From Ptiloglossa arizonensis (taxonomy: Eukaryota; Arthropoda; Insecta; Hymenoptera; Colletidae), in assembly GCF_051014685.1 (NCBI RefSeq), contig NW_027479259.1, forward strand, positions 62,001-126,000: 64,000 nt of DNA, read 5' to 3'. Every line of letters begins with the position of its first letter. Position 1 is the stretch's first letter. Shown piece by piece: positions 36,576 to 50,100 of this stretch. The notes below the pieces were generated by a model. The model saw only the letters and a program-made list of their open reading frames with translations, was not told the origin of the DNA and did no database searches. A program made the translations under genes and the position numbers.

Positions 36576-39025
36576 CGCGAGATATGGCAGTTTTGAAGTA
36601 AGAAACGCTTGAGAAACTCCAAATTTTCGCAGTTCTGATGCTCGAAACGAATAACTAGAACGGCCTAGGGGAAAACTACTCATACCGTTGTAATGGGGCG
36701 AGTTTCTACTTTCAGATGCAACAGAAACTTTGCGGATTGGTCAATCCGTTCGCGAGATATGGCTGTTTTGAGGTAAGAAACGCTTGAGAAACTCCAAATT
36801 TTCGCAGTTCTGATGCTCGAAACGAATAGCTAGAACGGTCTAGGGGAAAACTACTCATACCTTTGTAATGGGGCTAGTTTCTACTTTCAGATGCAACAGA
36901 AACTTTGCGGATTGGTCAATCCGTTCGCGAGATATGGCAGTTTTGAGGTAAGAAACGCTTGAGAAACTCCAAATTTTCGCAGTTCTGATGCTCGAAACGA
37001 ATAACTAGAACGGTCTAGGGGAAAACTACTCATACCGTTGTAATGGGACTAGTTTCTACTTTCAGATGCAACAGAAACTTTGCGGATTGGTCAATCCGTT
37101 CGCGAGATATGGCAGTTTTGAGGTAAGAAACGCTTGAGAAACTCCAAATTTTCGCAGTTCTGATGCTCGAAACGAATAACTAGAACGGCCTAGGGGAAAA
37201 CTACTCATATCGTTGTAATGGGGCGAGTTTCTACTTTCAGATGCAACAGAAACTTTGCGGATTGGTCAATCCGTTCGCGAGATATGGCTGTTTTGAGGTA
37301 AGAAACGCTTGAGAAACTCCAAATTTTCGCAGTTCTGATGCTCGAAACGAATAGCTAGAACGGTCTAGGGGAAAACTACTCATACCGTTGTAATGGGGCT
37401 AGTTTCTACTTTCAGATGCAACAGAAACTTTGCGGATTGGTCAATCCGTTCGCGAGATATGGCTGTTTTGAGGTAAGAAACGCTTGAGAAACTCCAAATT
37501 TTCGCAGTTCTGATGCTCGAAACGAATAACTAGAACGGTCTAGGGGAAAACTACTCATACCTTTGTAATGGGGCGAGTTTCTACTTTCAGATGCAACAGA
37601 AACTTTGCGGATTGGTCAATCCGTTCGCGAGATATGGCAGTTTTGAAGTAAGAAACGCTTGAGAAACTCCAAATTTTCGCAGTTCTGATGCTCGAAACGA
37701 ATAACCAGAACGGTCTAGGGGAAAACTACTCATACCGTTGTAATGGGGCTAGTTTCTACTTTCAGATGCAACAGAAACTTTGCGGATTGGTCAGTCCGTT
37801 CGCGAGATATGGCAGTTTTGAAGTAAGAAACGCTTGAGAAACTCCAAATTTTCGCAGTTCTGATGCTCGAAACGAATAACTAGAACGGCCTAGGGGAAAA
37901 CTACTCATACCGTTGTAATGGGGCGAGTTTCTACTTTCAGATGCAACAGAAACTTTGCGGATTGGTCAATCCGTTCGCGAGATATGGCTGTTTTGAGGTA
38001 AGAAACGCTTGAGAAACTCCAAATTTTCGCAGTTCTGATGCTCGAAACGAATAGCTAGAACGGTCTAGGGGAAAACTACTCATACCTTTGTAATGGGGCT
38101 AGTTTCTACTTTCAGATGCAACAGAAACTTTGCGGATTGGTCAATCCGTTCGCGAGATATGGCAGTTTTGAGGTAAGAAACGCTTGAGAAACTCCAAATT
38201 TTCGCAGTTCTGATGCTCGAAACGAATAACTAGAACGGTCTAGGGGAAAACTACTCATACCGTTGTAATGGGACTAGTTTCTACTTTCAGATGCAACAGA
38301 AACTTTGCGGATTGGTCAATCCGTTCGCGAGATATGGCAGTTTTGAGGTAAGAAACGCTTGAGAAACTCCAAATTTTCGCAGTTCTGATGCTCGAAACGA
38401 ATAACTAGAACGGCCTAGGGGAAAACTACTCATATCGTTGTAATGGGGCGAGTTTCTACTTTCAGATGCAACAGAAACTTTGCGGATTGGTCAATCCGTT
38501 CGCGAGATATGGCTGTTTTGAGGTAAGAAACGCTTGAGAAACTCCAAATTTTCGCAGTTCTGATGCTCGAAACGAATAGCTAGAACGGTCTAGGGGAAAA
38601 CTACTCATACCGTTGTAATGGGGCTAGTTTCTACTTTCAGATGCAACAGAAACTTTGCGGATTGGTCAATCCGTTCGCGAGATATGGCTGTTTTGAGGTA
38701 AGAAACGCTTGAGAAACTCCAAATTTTCGCAGTTCTGATGCTCGAAACGAATAACTAGAACGGTCTAGGGGAAAACTACTCATACCTTTGTAATGGGGCG
38801 AGTTTCTACTTTCAGATGCAACAGAAACTTTGCGGATTGGTCAATCCGTTCGCGAGATATGGCAGTTTTGAAGTAAGAAACGCTTGAGAAACTCCAAATT
38901 TTCACAGTTCTGATGCTCGAAACGAATAACTAGAACGGCCTAGAGGAAAACTACTCATACCGTTGTAATGGGGCGAGTTTCTACTTTCAGATGCAACAGA
39001 AACTTTGCGGATTGGTCAATCCGTT
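36576..39025 (+). repeat. 7-monomer HOR (1225 bp), two copies
   Basis: Barcodes 22A/89C/125G, 14T/79G/112T, GGACTAG, 89C/CATATCG/125G, 14T/79G, 14T/112T/125G at 36576-37625 recur at 37801-38850, exactly 1225 bp later. The seventh slots differ: 37626 carries 81C and 169G, while 38851 carries TTCACAG, 89C and TAGAGG. The exchange point therefore lies in or near that slot. GGACTAG followed by T creates an ACTAGT (SpeI) site in this unit. Confidence 0.88.
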
Positions 39026-39725
39026 CGCGAGATATGGCTGTTTTGAGGTAAGAAACGCTTGAGAAACTCCAAATTTTCGCAGTTCTGATGCTCGAAACGA
39101 ATAACCAGAACGGTCTAGGGGAAAACTACTCATACCGTTGTAATGGGGCTAGTTTCTACTTTCAGATGCAACAGAAACATTGCGGATTGGTCAGTCCGTT
39201 CGCGAGATATGGCAGTTTTGAAGTAAGAAACGCTTGAGAAACTCCAAATTTTCGCAGTTCTGATGCTCGAAACGAATAACTAGAACGGCCTAGGGGAAAA
39301 CTACTCATATCGTTGTAATGGGGCGAGTTTCTACTTTCAGATGCAACAGAAACTTTGCGGATTGGTCAATCCGTTCGCGAGATATGGCTGTTTTGAGGTA
39401 AGAAACGCTTGAGAAACTCCAAATTTTCGCAGTTCTGATGCTCGAAACGAATAGCTAGAACGGTCTAGGGGAAAACTACTCATACCGTTGTAATGGGGCT
39501 AGTTTCTACTTTCAGATGCAACAGAAACTTTGCGGATTGGTCAATCCGTTCGCGAGATATGGCTGTTTTGAGGTAAGAAACGCTTGAGAAACTCCAAATT
39601 TTCGCAGTTCTGATGCTCGAAACGAATAACTAGAACGGTCTAGGGGAAAACTACTCATACCTTTGTAATGGGGCGAGTTTCTACTTTCAGATGCAACAGA
39701 AACTTTGCGGATTGGTCAATCCGTT
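39026..39725 (+). repeat. Four linking monomers
   Basis: 14T/81C with a private AACATTG (39176), 22A/89C/CATATCG/125G, 14T/79G and 14T/112T/125G. These repeat pieces of the 7-mer in a new combination. The last shares its right half with the monomer at 41826, so the left boundary of the following 13-mer lies within it. Confidence 0.75.
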
Positions 39726-42700
39726 CGCGAGACATGGCAGTTTTGAGGTAAGAAACGCTTGAGAAACTCCAAATTTTCGCAGTTCTGATGCTCGAAACGA
39801 ATAACCAGAACGGTCTAGGGGAAAACTACTCATACCGTTGTAATGGGGCTAGTTTCTACTTTCAGATGCAACAGAAACTTTTCGGATTGGTCAATCCGTT
39901 CGCGAGATATGGCAGTTTTGGGGTAAGAAACGCTTGAGAAACTCCAAATTTTCGCAGTTCTGATGCTCGAAACGAATAGCTAGAACGGTCTAGGGGAAAA
40001 CTACTCATACCTTTGTAATGGGGCTAGTTTCTACTTTCAGATGCAACAGAAACTTTGCGGATTGGTCAATCCGTTCGCGAGATATGGCAGTTTTGAGGTA
40101 AGAAACGCTTGAGAAACTCCAAATTTTCGCAGTTCTGATGCTCGAAACGAATAACTAGAACGGTCTAGGGGAAAACTACTCATACCGTTGTAATGGGACT
40201 AGTTTCTACTTTCAGATGCAACAGAAACTTTGCGGATTGGTCAATCCGTTCGCGAGATATGGCAGTTTTGAGGTAAGAAACGCTTGAGAAACTCCAAATT
40301 TTCGCAGTTCTGATGCTCGAAACGAATAACTAGAACGGTCTAGGGGAAAACCACTCATACCGTTGTAATGGGGCTAGTTTCTACTTTCAGATGCAACAGA
40401 AACTTTGCGGATTGGTCAATCCGTTCGCGAGATATGGCAGTTTTGAGGTAAGAAACGCTTGAGAAACTCCAAATTTTCGCAGTTCTGATGCTCGAAACGA
40501 ATAACTAGAACGGTCTAGGAGAAAACTACTCATACCGTTGTAATGGGGCTTGTTTCTACTTTCAGATGCAACAGAAACTTTGCGGATTGGTCAGTCCGTT
40601 CGCGAGATATGGCAGTTTTGAAGTAAGAAACGCTTGAGAAACTCCAAATTTTCGCAGTTCTGATGCTCGAAACGAATAACTAGAACGGCCTAGGGGAAAA
40701 CTACTCATACCGTTGTAATGGGGCGAGTTTCTACTTTCAGATGCAACAGAAACTTTGCGGATTGGTCAATCCGTTCGCTAGATATGGCAGATTTGATGTA
40801 AGAAACGCTTGAGAAACTCCAAATTTTCGCAGTTCTGATGCTCGAAACGAATAACTAGAACGGTCTAGGGGAAAACTACTCATACCGTTGTAATGGGGCT
40901 AGTTTCTACTTTCAGATGCAACAGAAACTTTGCGGATTGGTCAGTCCGTTCGCGAGATATGGCAGTTTTGAAGTAAGAAACGCTTGAGAAACTCCAAATT
41001 TTCGCAGTTCTGATGCTCGAAACGAATAACTAGAACGGCCTAGGGGAAAACTACTCATACCGTTGTAATGGGGCGAGTTTCTACTTTCAGATGCAACAGA
41101 AACTTTGCGGATTGGTCAATCCGTTCGCTAGATATGGCAGATTTGATGTAAGAAACGCTTGAGAAACTCCAAATTTTCGCAGTTCTGATGCTCGAAACGA
41201 ATAACTAGAACGGTCTAGGGGAAAACTACTCATACCGTAGAAATGGGGCTAGTTTCTACTTTCAGATGCAACAGAAACTTTGCGGATTGGTCAATCCGTT
41301 CGCGAGATATGGCAGTTTTGAGGTAAGAAACGCTTGAGAAACTCCAAATTTTCGCAGTTCTGATGCTCGAAACGAATAACTAGAACGGTCTAGGGGAAAA
41401 CTACTCATACCGTAGTAATGGGGCTAGTTTCTACTTTCAGATGCAACAGAAACTTTGCGGATTGGTCAATCCGTTCGCGAGATATGGCAGTTTTGAGGTA
41501 AGAAACGCTTGAGAAACTCCAAATTTTCGCAGTTCTGATGCTCGAAACGAATAACTAGAACGGTCTAGGGGAAAACTACTCATACCGTTGTAATGGGGCT
41601 AGGTTCTACTTTCAGATGCAACAGAAACTTTGCGGATTGGTCAATCCGTTCGCGAGATATGGCAGTTTTGAGGTGAGAAACGCTTGAGAAACTCCAAATT
41701 TTCGCAGTTCTGATGCTCGAAACGAATAACTAGAACAGTCTAGGGGAAAACTACTCATACCGTTGTAATGGGGCTAGTTTCTACTTTCAGATGCAACAGA
41801 AACTTTGCGGATTGGTCAATCCGTTCGCGAGATATGGCAGTTTTGAGGTAAGAAACGCTTGAGAAACTCCAAATTTTCGCAGTTCTGATGCTCGAAACGA
41901 ATAACTAGAACGGTCTAGGGGAAAACTACTCATACCTTTGTAATGGGGCGAGTTTCTACTTTCAGATGCAACAGAAACTTTGCGGATTGGTCAATCCGTT
42001 CGCGAGACATGGCAGTTTTGAGGTAAGAAACGCTTGAGAAACTCCAAATTTTCGCAGTTCTGATGCTCGAAACGAATAACCAGAACGGTCTAGGGGAAAA
42101 CTACTCATACCGTTGTAATGGGGCTAGTTTCTACTTTCAGATGCAACAGAAACTTTTCGGATTGGTCAATCCGTTCGCGAGATATGGCAGTTTTGGGGTA
42201 AGAAACGCTTGAGAAACTCCAAATTTTCGCAGTTCTGATGCTCGAAACGAATAGCTAGAACGGTCTAGGGGAAAACTACTCATACCTTTGTAATGGGGCT
42301 AGTTTCTACTTTCAGATGCAACAGAAACTTTGCGGATTGGTCAATCCGTTCGCGAGATATGGCAGTTTTGAGGTAAGAAACGCTTGAGAAACTCCAAATT
42401 TTCGCAGTTCTGATGCTCGAAACGAATAACTAGAACGGTCTAGGGGAATACTACTCATACCGTTGTAATGGGACTAGTTTCTACTTTCAGATGCAACAGA
42501 AACTTTGCGGATTGGTCAATCCGTTCGCGAGATATGGCAGTTTTGAGGTAAGAAACGCTTGAGAAACTCCAAATTTTCGCAGTTCTGATGCTCGAAACGA
42601 ATAACTAGAACGGTCTAGGGGAAAACCACTCATACCGTTGTAATGGGGCTAGTTTCTACTTTCAGATGCAACAGAAACTTTGCGGATTGGTCAATCCGTT

Positions 42701-44100
42701 CGCGAGATATGGCAGTTTTGAGGTAAGAAACGCTTGAGAAACTCCAAATTTTCGCAGTTCTGATGCTCGAAACGAATAACTAGAACGGTCTAGGAGAAAA
42801 CTACTCATACCGTTGTAATGGGGCTTGTTTCTACTTTCAGATGCAACAGAAACTTTGCGGATTGGTCAGTCCGTTCGCGAGATATGGCAGTTTTGAAGTA
42901 AGAAACGCTTGAGAAACTCCAAATTTTCGCAGTTCTGATGCTCGAAACGAATAACTAGAACGGCCTAGGGGAAAACTACTCATACCGTTGTAATGGGGCG
43001 AGTTTCTACTTTCAGATGCAACAGAAACTTTGCGGATTGGTCAATCCGTTCGCTAGATATGGCAGATTTGATGTAAGAAACGCTTGAGAAACTCCAAATT
43101 TTCGCAGTTCTGATGCTCGAAACGAATAACTAGAACGGTCTAGGGGAAAACTACTCATACCGTTGTAATGGGGCTAGTTTCTACTTTCAGATGCAACAGA
43201 AACTTTGCGGATTGGTCAGTCCGTTCGCGAGATATGGCAGTTTTGAAGTAAGAAACGCTTGAGAAACTCCAAATTTTCGCAGTTCTGATGCTCGAAACGA
43301 ATAACTAGAACGGCCTAGGGGAAAACTACTCATACCGTTGTAATGGGGCGAGTTTCTACTTTCAGATGCAACAGAAACTTTGCGGATTGGTCAATCCGTT
43401 CGCTAGATATGGCAGATTTGATGTAAGAAACGCTTGAGAAACTCCAAATTTTCGCAGTTCTGATGCTCGAAACGAATAACTAGAACGGTCTAGGGGAAAA
43501 CTACTCATACCGTAGTAATGGGGCTAGTTTCTACTTTCAGATGCAACAGAAACTTTGCGGATTGGTCAATCCGTTCGCGAGATATGGCAGTTTTGAGGTA
43601 AGAAACGCTTGAGAAACTCCAAATTTTCGCAGTTCTGATGCTCGAAACGAATAACTAGAACGGTCTAGGGGAAAACTACTCATACCGTAGTAATGGGGCT
43701 AGTTTCTACTTTCAGATGCAACAGAAACTTTGCGGATTGGTCAATCCGTTCGCGAGATATGGCAGTTTTGAGGTAAGAAACGCTTGAGAAACTCCAAATT
43801 TTCGCAGTTCTGATGCTCGAAACGAATAACTAGAACGGTCTAGGGGAAAACTACTCATACCGTTGTAATGGGGCTAGGTTCTACTTTCAGATGCAACAGA
43901 AACTTTGCGGATTGGTCAATCCGTTCGCGAGATATGGCAGTTTTGAGGTGAGAAACGCTTGAGAAACTCCAAATTTTCGCAGTTCTGATGCTCGAAACGA
44001 ATAACTAGAACAGTCTAGGGGAAAACTACTCATACCGTTGTAATGGGGCTAGTTTCTACTTTCAGATGCAACAGAAACTTTGCGGATTGGTCAATCCGTT
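39726..44100 (+). repeat. 13-monomer HOR (2275 bp), two copies
   Basis: GACATGG at 39726 and 42001 sets the 2275-bp offset, confirmed by TTTTGGGGTAAG, GGACTAG, AACCACTC, GGGCTTG, CGCTAG with AGATTTGATG, CGTAG, CTAGGTT, and the AGGTGAG/AACAGTC pair (41651 and 43926). Within the unit a 350-bp dimer (22A/89C/125G plus CGCTAG) is itself doubled at 40601-41300 and 42876-43575. Differences between copies are few: CGTAGAAATG (41236) against CGTAGTAATG, and GGGAATAC (42445) in copy 2. Confidence 0.92.
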
Positions 44101-45150
44101 CGCGAGATATGGCAGTTTTGAGGTAAGAAACGCTTGAGAAACTCCAAATTTTCGCAGTTCTGATGCTCGAAACGAATAACTAGAACGGTCTAGGGGAAAA
44201 CTACTCATACCGTTGTAATGGGGCTAGTTTCTACTTTCAGATGCAACAGAAACTTTTCGGATTGGTCAATCCGTTCGCGAGATATGGCAGTTTTGAGGTA
44301 AGAAACGCTTGAGAAACTCCAAATTTTCGCAGTTCTGATGCTCGAAACGAATAACTAGAACGGTCTAGGGGAAAACTACTCATACCGTTGTAATGGGGCT
44401 AGTTTCTACTTTCAGATGCAACAGAAACTTTTCGGATTGGTCAATCCGTTCGCGAGATATGGCAGTTTTGAGGTAAGAAACGCTTGAGAAACTCCAAATT
44501 TTCGCAGTTCTGATGCTCGAAACGAATAACTAGAACGGCCTAGGGGAAAACTACTCATACCGTTGTAATGGGGCTAGTTTCTACTTTCAGATGCAACAGA
44601 AACTTTGCGGATTGGTCAATCCGTTCGCGAGATATGGCAGTTTTGAGGTAAGAAACGCTTGAGAAACTCCAAATTTTCGCAGTTCTGATGCTCGAAACGA
44701 ATAACTAGAACGGTCTAGGGGAAAACTACTCATACCGTTGTAATGGGGCTAGTTTCTACTTTCAGATGCAACGGAAACTTTGCGGATTGGTCAATCCGTT
44801 CGCGAGATATGGCAGTTTTGAGGTAAGAAACGCTTGAGAAACTCCAAATTTCCGCAGTTCTGATGCTCGAAACGAATAACTAGAACGGCCTAGGGGAAAA
44901 CTACTCATACCGTTGTAATGGGGCTAGTTTCTACTTTCAGATGCAACAGAAACTTTGCGGATTGGTCAATCCGTTCGCGAGATATGGCAGTTTTGAGGTA
45001 AGAAACGCTTGAGAAACTCCAAATTTTCGCAGTTCTGATGCTCGAAACGAATAACTAGAACGGTCTAGGGGAAAACTACTCATACCGTTGTAATGAGGCT
45101 AGTTTCTAGTTTCAGATGCAACAGAAACTTTGCGGATTGGTCAATCCGTT
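44101..45150 (+). repeat. Six loosely ordered monomers
   Basis: Near-consensus monomers alternate 89T and 89C. Private changes are CACGGAAA-type (44773), TTTCCGC (44850), and GAGGCTAG with CTAGTTTC (45095-45110). The 112T, 79G and 22A markers of the previous 14 kb are absent from here onward, apart from 22A in one slot, so this is a subfamily boundary. Confidence 0.75.
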
Positions 45151-48100
45151 CGCGAGATATGGCAGTTTTGAGGTAAGAAACGCTTGAGAAACTCCAAATT
45201 TTCGCAGTTCTGATGCTCGAAACGAATGACTAGAACGGTCTAGGGGAAAACTACTCATACCGTTGTAATGGGGCTAGTTTCTACTTTCAGATGCAACAGA
45301 AACTTTGCGGATTGGTCAATCCGTTCGCGAGATATGGCAGTTTTGAGGTAAGAAACGCTTGAGAAACTCCAAATTTTCGCAGTTCTGATGCTCGAAACGA
45401 ATAACTAGAACGGCCTAGGGGAAAACTACTCATACCGTTGTAATGGGGCTAGTTTCTACTTTCAGATGCAACGGAAACTTTGCTGATTGGTCAATCCGTT
45501 CGCGAGATATGGCAGTTTTGAGGTAAGAAACGCTTGAGAAACTCCAAATTTTCGCAGTTCTGATGCTCGAAACGAATAACTAGAACGGTCTAGGGGAAAA
45601 CTACTCATACCGTTGTAATGGGGCTAGATTCTACTTTCAGATGCAACAGAAACTTTGCGGATTGGTCTATCCGTTCGCGAGATATGGCAGTTTGGATGTA
45701 AGAAACGCTTGAGAAACTCCAAATTTTCGCAGTTCTGATGCTCGAAACGAATAACTAGAACGGCCTAGGGGAAAACTACTCATACCGTTGTAATGGGGCT
45801 AGTTTCTACTTTCAGATGCAACAGAAACTTTGCGGATTGGTCAATCCGTTCGCGAGGTATGGCAGTTTTGAGGTAAGAAACGCTTGAGAAACTCCAAATT
45901 TTCGCAGTTCTGATGCTCGAAACGAATAACTAGAACGGCCTAGGGGAAAACTACTCATACAGTTGTAATGGGGCTAGTTTCTACTTTCAGATGCAACAGA
46001 AACTTTGCGGATTGGTCAATCCGTTCGCGAGATATGGCAGTTTTGAGGTAAGAAACGCTTGAGAAACTCCAAATTTTCGCAGTTCTGATGCTCGAAACGA
46101 ATAACTAGAACGGTCTAGGGGAAAACTACTCATACCGTTGTAATGGGGCTAGTTTCTACTTTCAGATGCAACAGAAACTTTTCGGATTGGTCAATCCGTT
46201 CGCGAGATATGGCAGTTTTGAAGTAAGAAACGCTTGAGAAACTCCAAATTTTCGCAGTTCTGATGCTCGAAACGAATAACTAGAACGGCCTAGGGGAAAA
46301 CTACTCATACCGTTGTAATGGGGCTAGTTTCTACTTTCAGATGCAACAGAAACTTTTCGGATTGGTCAATCCGTTCGCGAGATATGGCAGTTTTGAGGTA
46401 AGAAACGCTTGAGAAACTCCAAATTTTCGCAGTTCTGATGCTCGAAACGAATAACTAGAACGGTCTAGGGGAAAACTACTCATACCGTTGTAATGGGGCT
46501 AGTTTCTACTTTCAGATGCAACAGAAACTTTGCGGATTGGTCAATCCGTTCGCGAGATATGGCAGTTTTGAGGTAAGAAACGCTTGAGAAACTCCAAATT
46601 TTCGCAGTTCTGATGCTCGAAACGAATAACTAGAACGGTCTAGGGGAAAACTACTCATACCGTTGTAATGGGGCTAGATTCTACTTTCAGATGCAACAGA
46701 AACTTTGCGGATTGGTCAATCCGTTCGCGAGATATGGCAGTTTGGAGGTAAGAAACGCTTGAGAAACTCCAAATTTTCGCAGTTCTGATGCTCGAAACGA
46801 ATAACTAGAACGGCCTAGGGCAAAACTACTCATACCGTTGTAATGGGGCTAGTTTCTACTTTCAGATGCAACAGAAACTTTTCGGATTGGTCAATCCGTT
46901 CGCGAGATATGGCAGTTTTGAGGTAAGAAACGCTTGAGAAACTCCAAATTTTCGCAGTTCTGATGCTAGAAACGAATAACTAGAACGGCCTAGGGGAAAA
47001 CTACTCATACCGTTGTAATGGGGCTAGTTTCTACTTTCAGATGCAACAGAAACTTTGCGGATTGGTCAGTCCGTTCGCGAGATATGGCAGTTTTGAGGTA
47101 AGAAACGCTTGAGAAACTCCAAATTTTCGCAGTTCTGATGCTCGAAACGAATAACTAGAACGGTCTAGGGGAAAACTACTCATACCGTTGTAATGGGGCT
47201 AGTTTCTACTTTCAGATGCAACAGAAACTTTGCTGATTGGTCAATCCGTTCGCGAGATATGGCAGTTTTGAGGTAAGAAACGCTTGAGAAACTCCAAATT
47301 TTCGCAGTTCTGATGCTCGAAACGAATAACTAGAACGGTCTAGGGGAAAACTACTCATACCGTTGTAATGGGGCTAGATTCTACTTTCAGATGCAACAGA
47401 AACTTTGCGGATTGGTCAATCCGTTCGCGAGATATGGCAGTTTGGATGTAAGAAACGCTTGAGAAACTCCAAATTTTCGCAGTTCTGATGCTCGAAACGA
47501 ATAACTAGAACGGCCTAGGGGAAAACTACTCATACCGTTGTAATGGGGCTAGTTTCTACTTTCAGATGCAACAGAAACTTTGCGGATTGGTCAATCCGTT
47601 CGCGAGGTATGGCAGTTTTGAGGTAAGAAACGCTTGAGAAACTCCAAATTTTCGCAGTTCTGATGCTCGAAACGAATGACTAGAACGGTCTAGGGGAAAA
47701 CTACTCATACCGTTGTAATGGGGCTAGTTTCTACTTTCAGATGCAACAGAAACTTTGCGGATTGGTCAATCCGTTCGCGAGATATGGCAGTTTTGAGGTA
47801 AGAAACGCTTGAGAAACTCCAAATTTTCGCAGTTCTGATGCTCGAAACGAATAACTAGAACGGCCTAGGGGAAAACTACTCATACCGTTGTAATGGGGCT
47901 AGTTTCTACTTTCAGATGCAACGGAAACTTTGCTGATTGGTCAATCCGTTCGCGAGATATGGCAGTTTTGAGGTAAGAAACGCTTGAGAAACTCCAAATT
48001 TTCGCAGTTCTGATGCTCGAAACGAATAACTAGAACGGTCTAGGGGAAAACTACTCATACCGTTGTAATGGGGCTAGATTCTACTTTCAGATGCAACAGA

Positions 48101-50100
48101 AACTTTGCGGATTGGTCTATCCGTTCGCGAGATATGGCAGTTTGGATGTAAGAAACGCTTGAGAAACTCCAAATTTTCGCAGTTCTGATGCTCGAAACGA
48201 ATAACTAGAACGGCCTAGGGGAAAACTACTCATACCGTTGTAATGGGGCTAGTTTCTACTTTCAGATGCAACAGAAACTTTGCGGATTGGTCAATCCGTT
48301 CGCGAGGTATGGCAGTTTTGAGGTAAGAAACGCTTGAGAAACTCCAAATTTTCGCAGTTCTGATGCTCGAAACGAATAACTAGAACGGCCTAGGGGAAAA
48401 CTACTCATACAGTTGTAATGGGGCTAGTTTCTACTTTCAGATGCAACAGAAACTTTGCGGATTGGTCAATCCGTTCGCGAGATATGGCAGTTTTGAGGTA
48501 AGAAACGCTTGAGAAACTCCAAATTTTCGCAGTTCTGATGCTCGAAACGAATAACTAGAACGGTCTAGGGGAAAACTACTCATACCGTTGTAATGGGGCT
48601 AGTTTCTACTTTCAGATGCAACAGAAACTTTTCGGATTGGTCAATCCGTTCGCGAGATATGGCAGTTTTGAAGTAAGAAACGCTTGAGAAACTCCAAATT
48701 TTCGCAGTTCTGATGCTCGAAACGAATAACTAGAACGGCCTAGGGGAAAACTACTCATACCGTTGTAATGGGGCTAGTTTCTACTTTCAGATGCAACAGA
48801 AACTTTTCGGATTGGTCAATCCGTTCGCGAGATATGGCAGTTTTGAGGTAAGAAACGCTTGAGAAACTCCAAATTTTCGCAGTTCTGATGCTCGAAACGA
48901 ATAACTAGAACGGTCTAGGGGAAAACTACTCATACCGTTGTAATGGGGCTAGTTTCTACTTTCAGATGCAACAGAAACTTTGCGGATTGGTCAATCCGTT
49001 CGCGAGATATGGCAGTTTTGAGGTAAGAAACGCTTGAGAAACTCCAAATTTTCGCAGTTCTGATGCTCGAAACGAATAACTAGAACGGTCTAGGGGAAAA
49101 CTACTCATACCGTTGTAATGGGGCTAGATTCTACTTTCAGATGCAACAGAAACTTTGCGGATTGGTCAATCCGTTCGCGAGATATGGCAGTTTGGAGGTA
49201 AGAAACGCTTGAGAAACTCCAAATTTTCGCAGTTCTGATGCTCGAAACGAATAACTAGAACGGCCTAGGGCAAAACTACTCATACCGTTGTAATGGGGCT
49301 AGTTTCTACTTTCAGATGCAACAGAAACTTTTCGGATTGGTCAATCCGTTCGCGAGATATGGCAGTTTTGAGGTAAGAAACGCTTGAGAAACTCCAAATT
49401 TTCGCAGTTCTGATGCTAGAAACGAATAACTAGAACGGCCTAGGGGAAAACTACTCATACCGTTGTAATGGGGCTAGTTTCTACTTTCAGATGCAACAGA
49501 AACTTTGCGGATTGGTCAGTCCGTTCGCGAGATATGGCAGTTTTGAGGTAAGAAACGCTTGAGAAACTCCAAATTTTCGCAGTTCTGATGCTCGAAACGA
49601 ATAACTAGAACGGTCTAGGGGAAAACTACTCATACCGTTGTAATGGGGCTAGTTTCTACTTTCAGATGCAACAGAAACTTTGCTGATTGGTCAATCCGTT
49701 CGCGAGATATGGCAGTTTTGAGGTAAGAAACGCTTGAGAAACTCCAAATTTTCGCAGTTCTGATGCTCGAAACGAATAACTAGAACGGTCTAGGGGAAAA
49801 CTACTCATACCGTTGTAATGGGGCTAGATTCTACTTTCAGATGCAACAGAAACTTTGCGGATTGGTCAATCCGTTCGCGAGATATGGCAGTTTGGATGTA
49901 AGAAACGCTTGAGAAACTCCAAATTTTCGCAGTTCTGATGCTCGAAACGAATAACTAGAACGGCCTAGGGGAAAACTACTCATACCGTTGTAATGGGGCT
50001 AGTTTCTACTTTCAGATGCAACAGAAACTTTGCGGATTGGTCAATCCGTTCGCGAGGTATGGCAGTTTTGAGGTAAGAAACGCTTGAGAAACTCCAAATT
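45151..50100 (+). repeat. Second 14-monomer HOR (2450 bp), two copies
   Basis: AATGAC (45226 and 47676), ACGGAAAC with GCTGATT (45473 and 47923), TCTATCC (45667 and 48117), TTTGGATG, CATACAG (45961 and 48411), 22A and GCTAGA (46967 and 49417) all repeat at exactly 2450 bp. Despite the same length, the monomer order and markers differ from the 14-mer at 1-2450, so the period arose separately or was rebuilt. The junction monomer at 47601 has 7G on the left (as at 45851) and 78G on the right (as at 45151), placing the crossover between positions 7 and 78. Confidence 0.92.
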
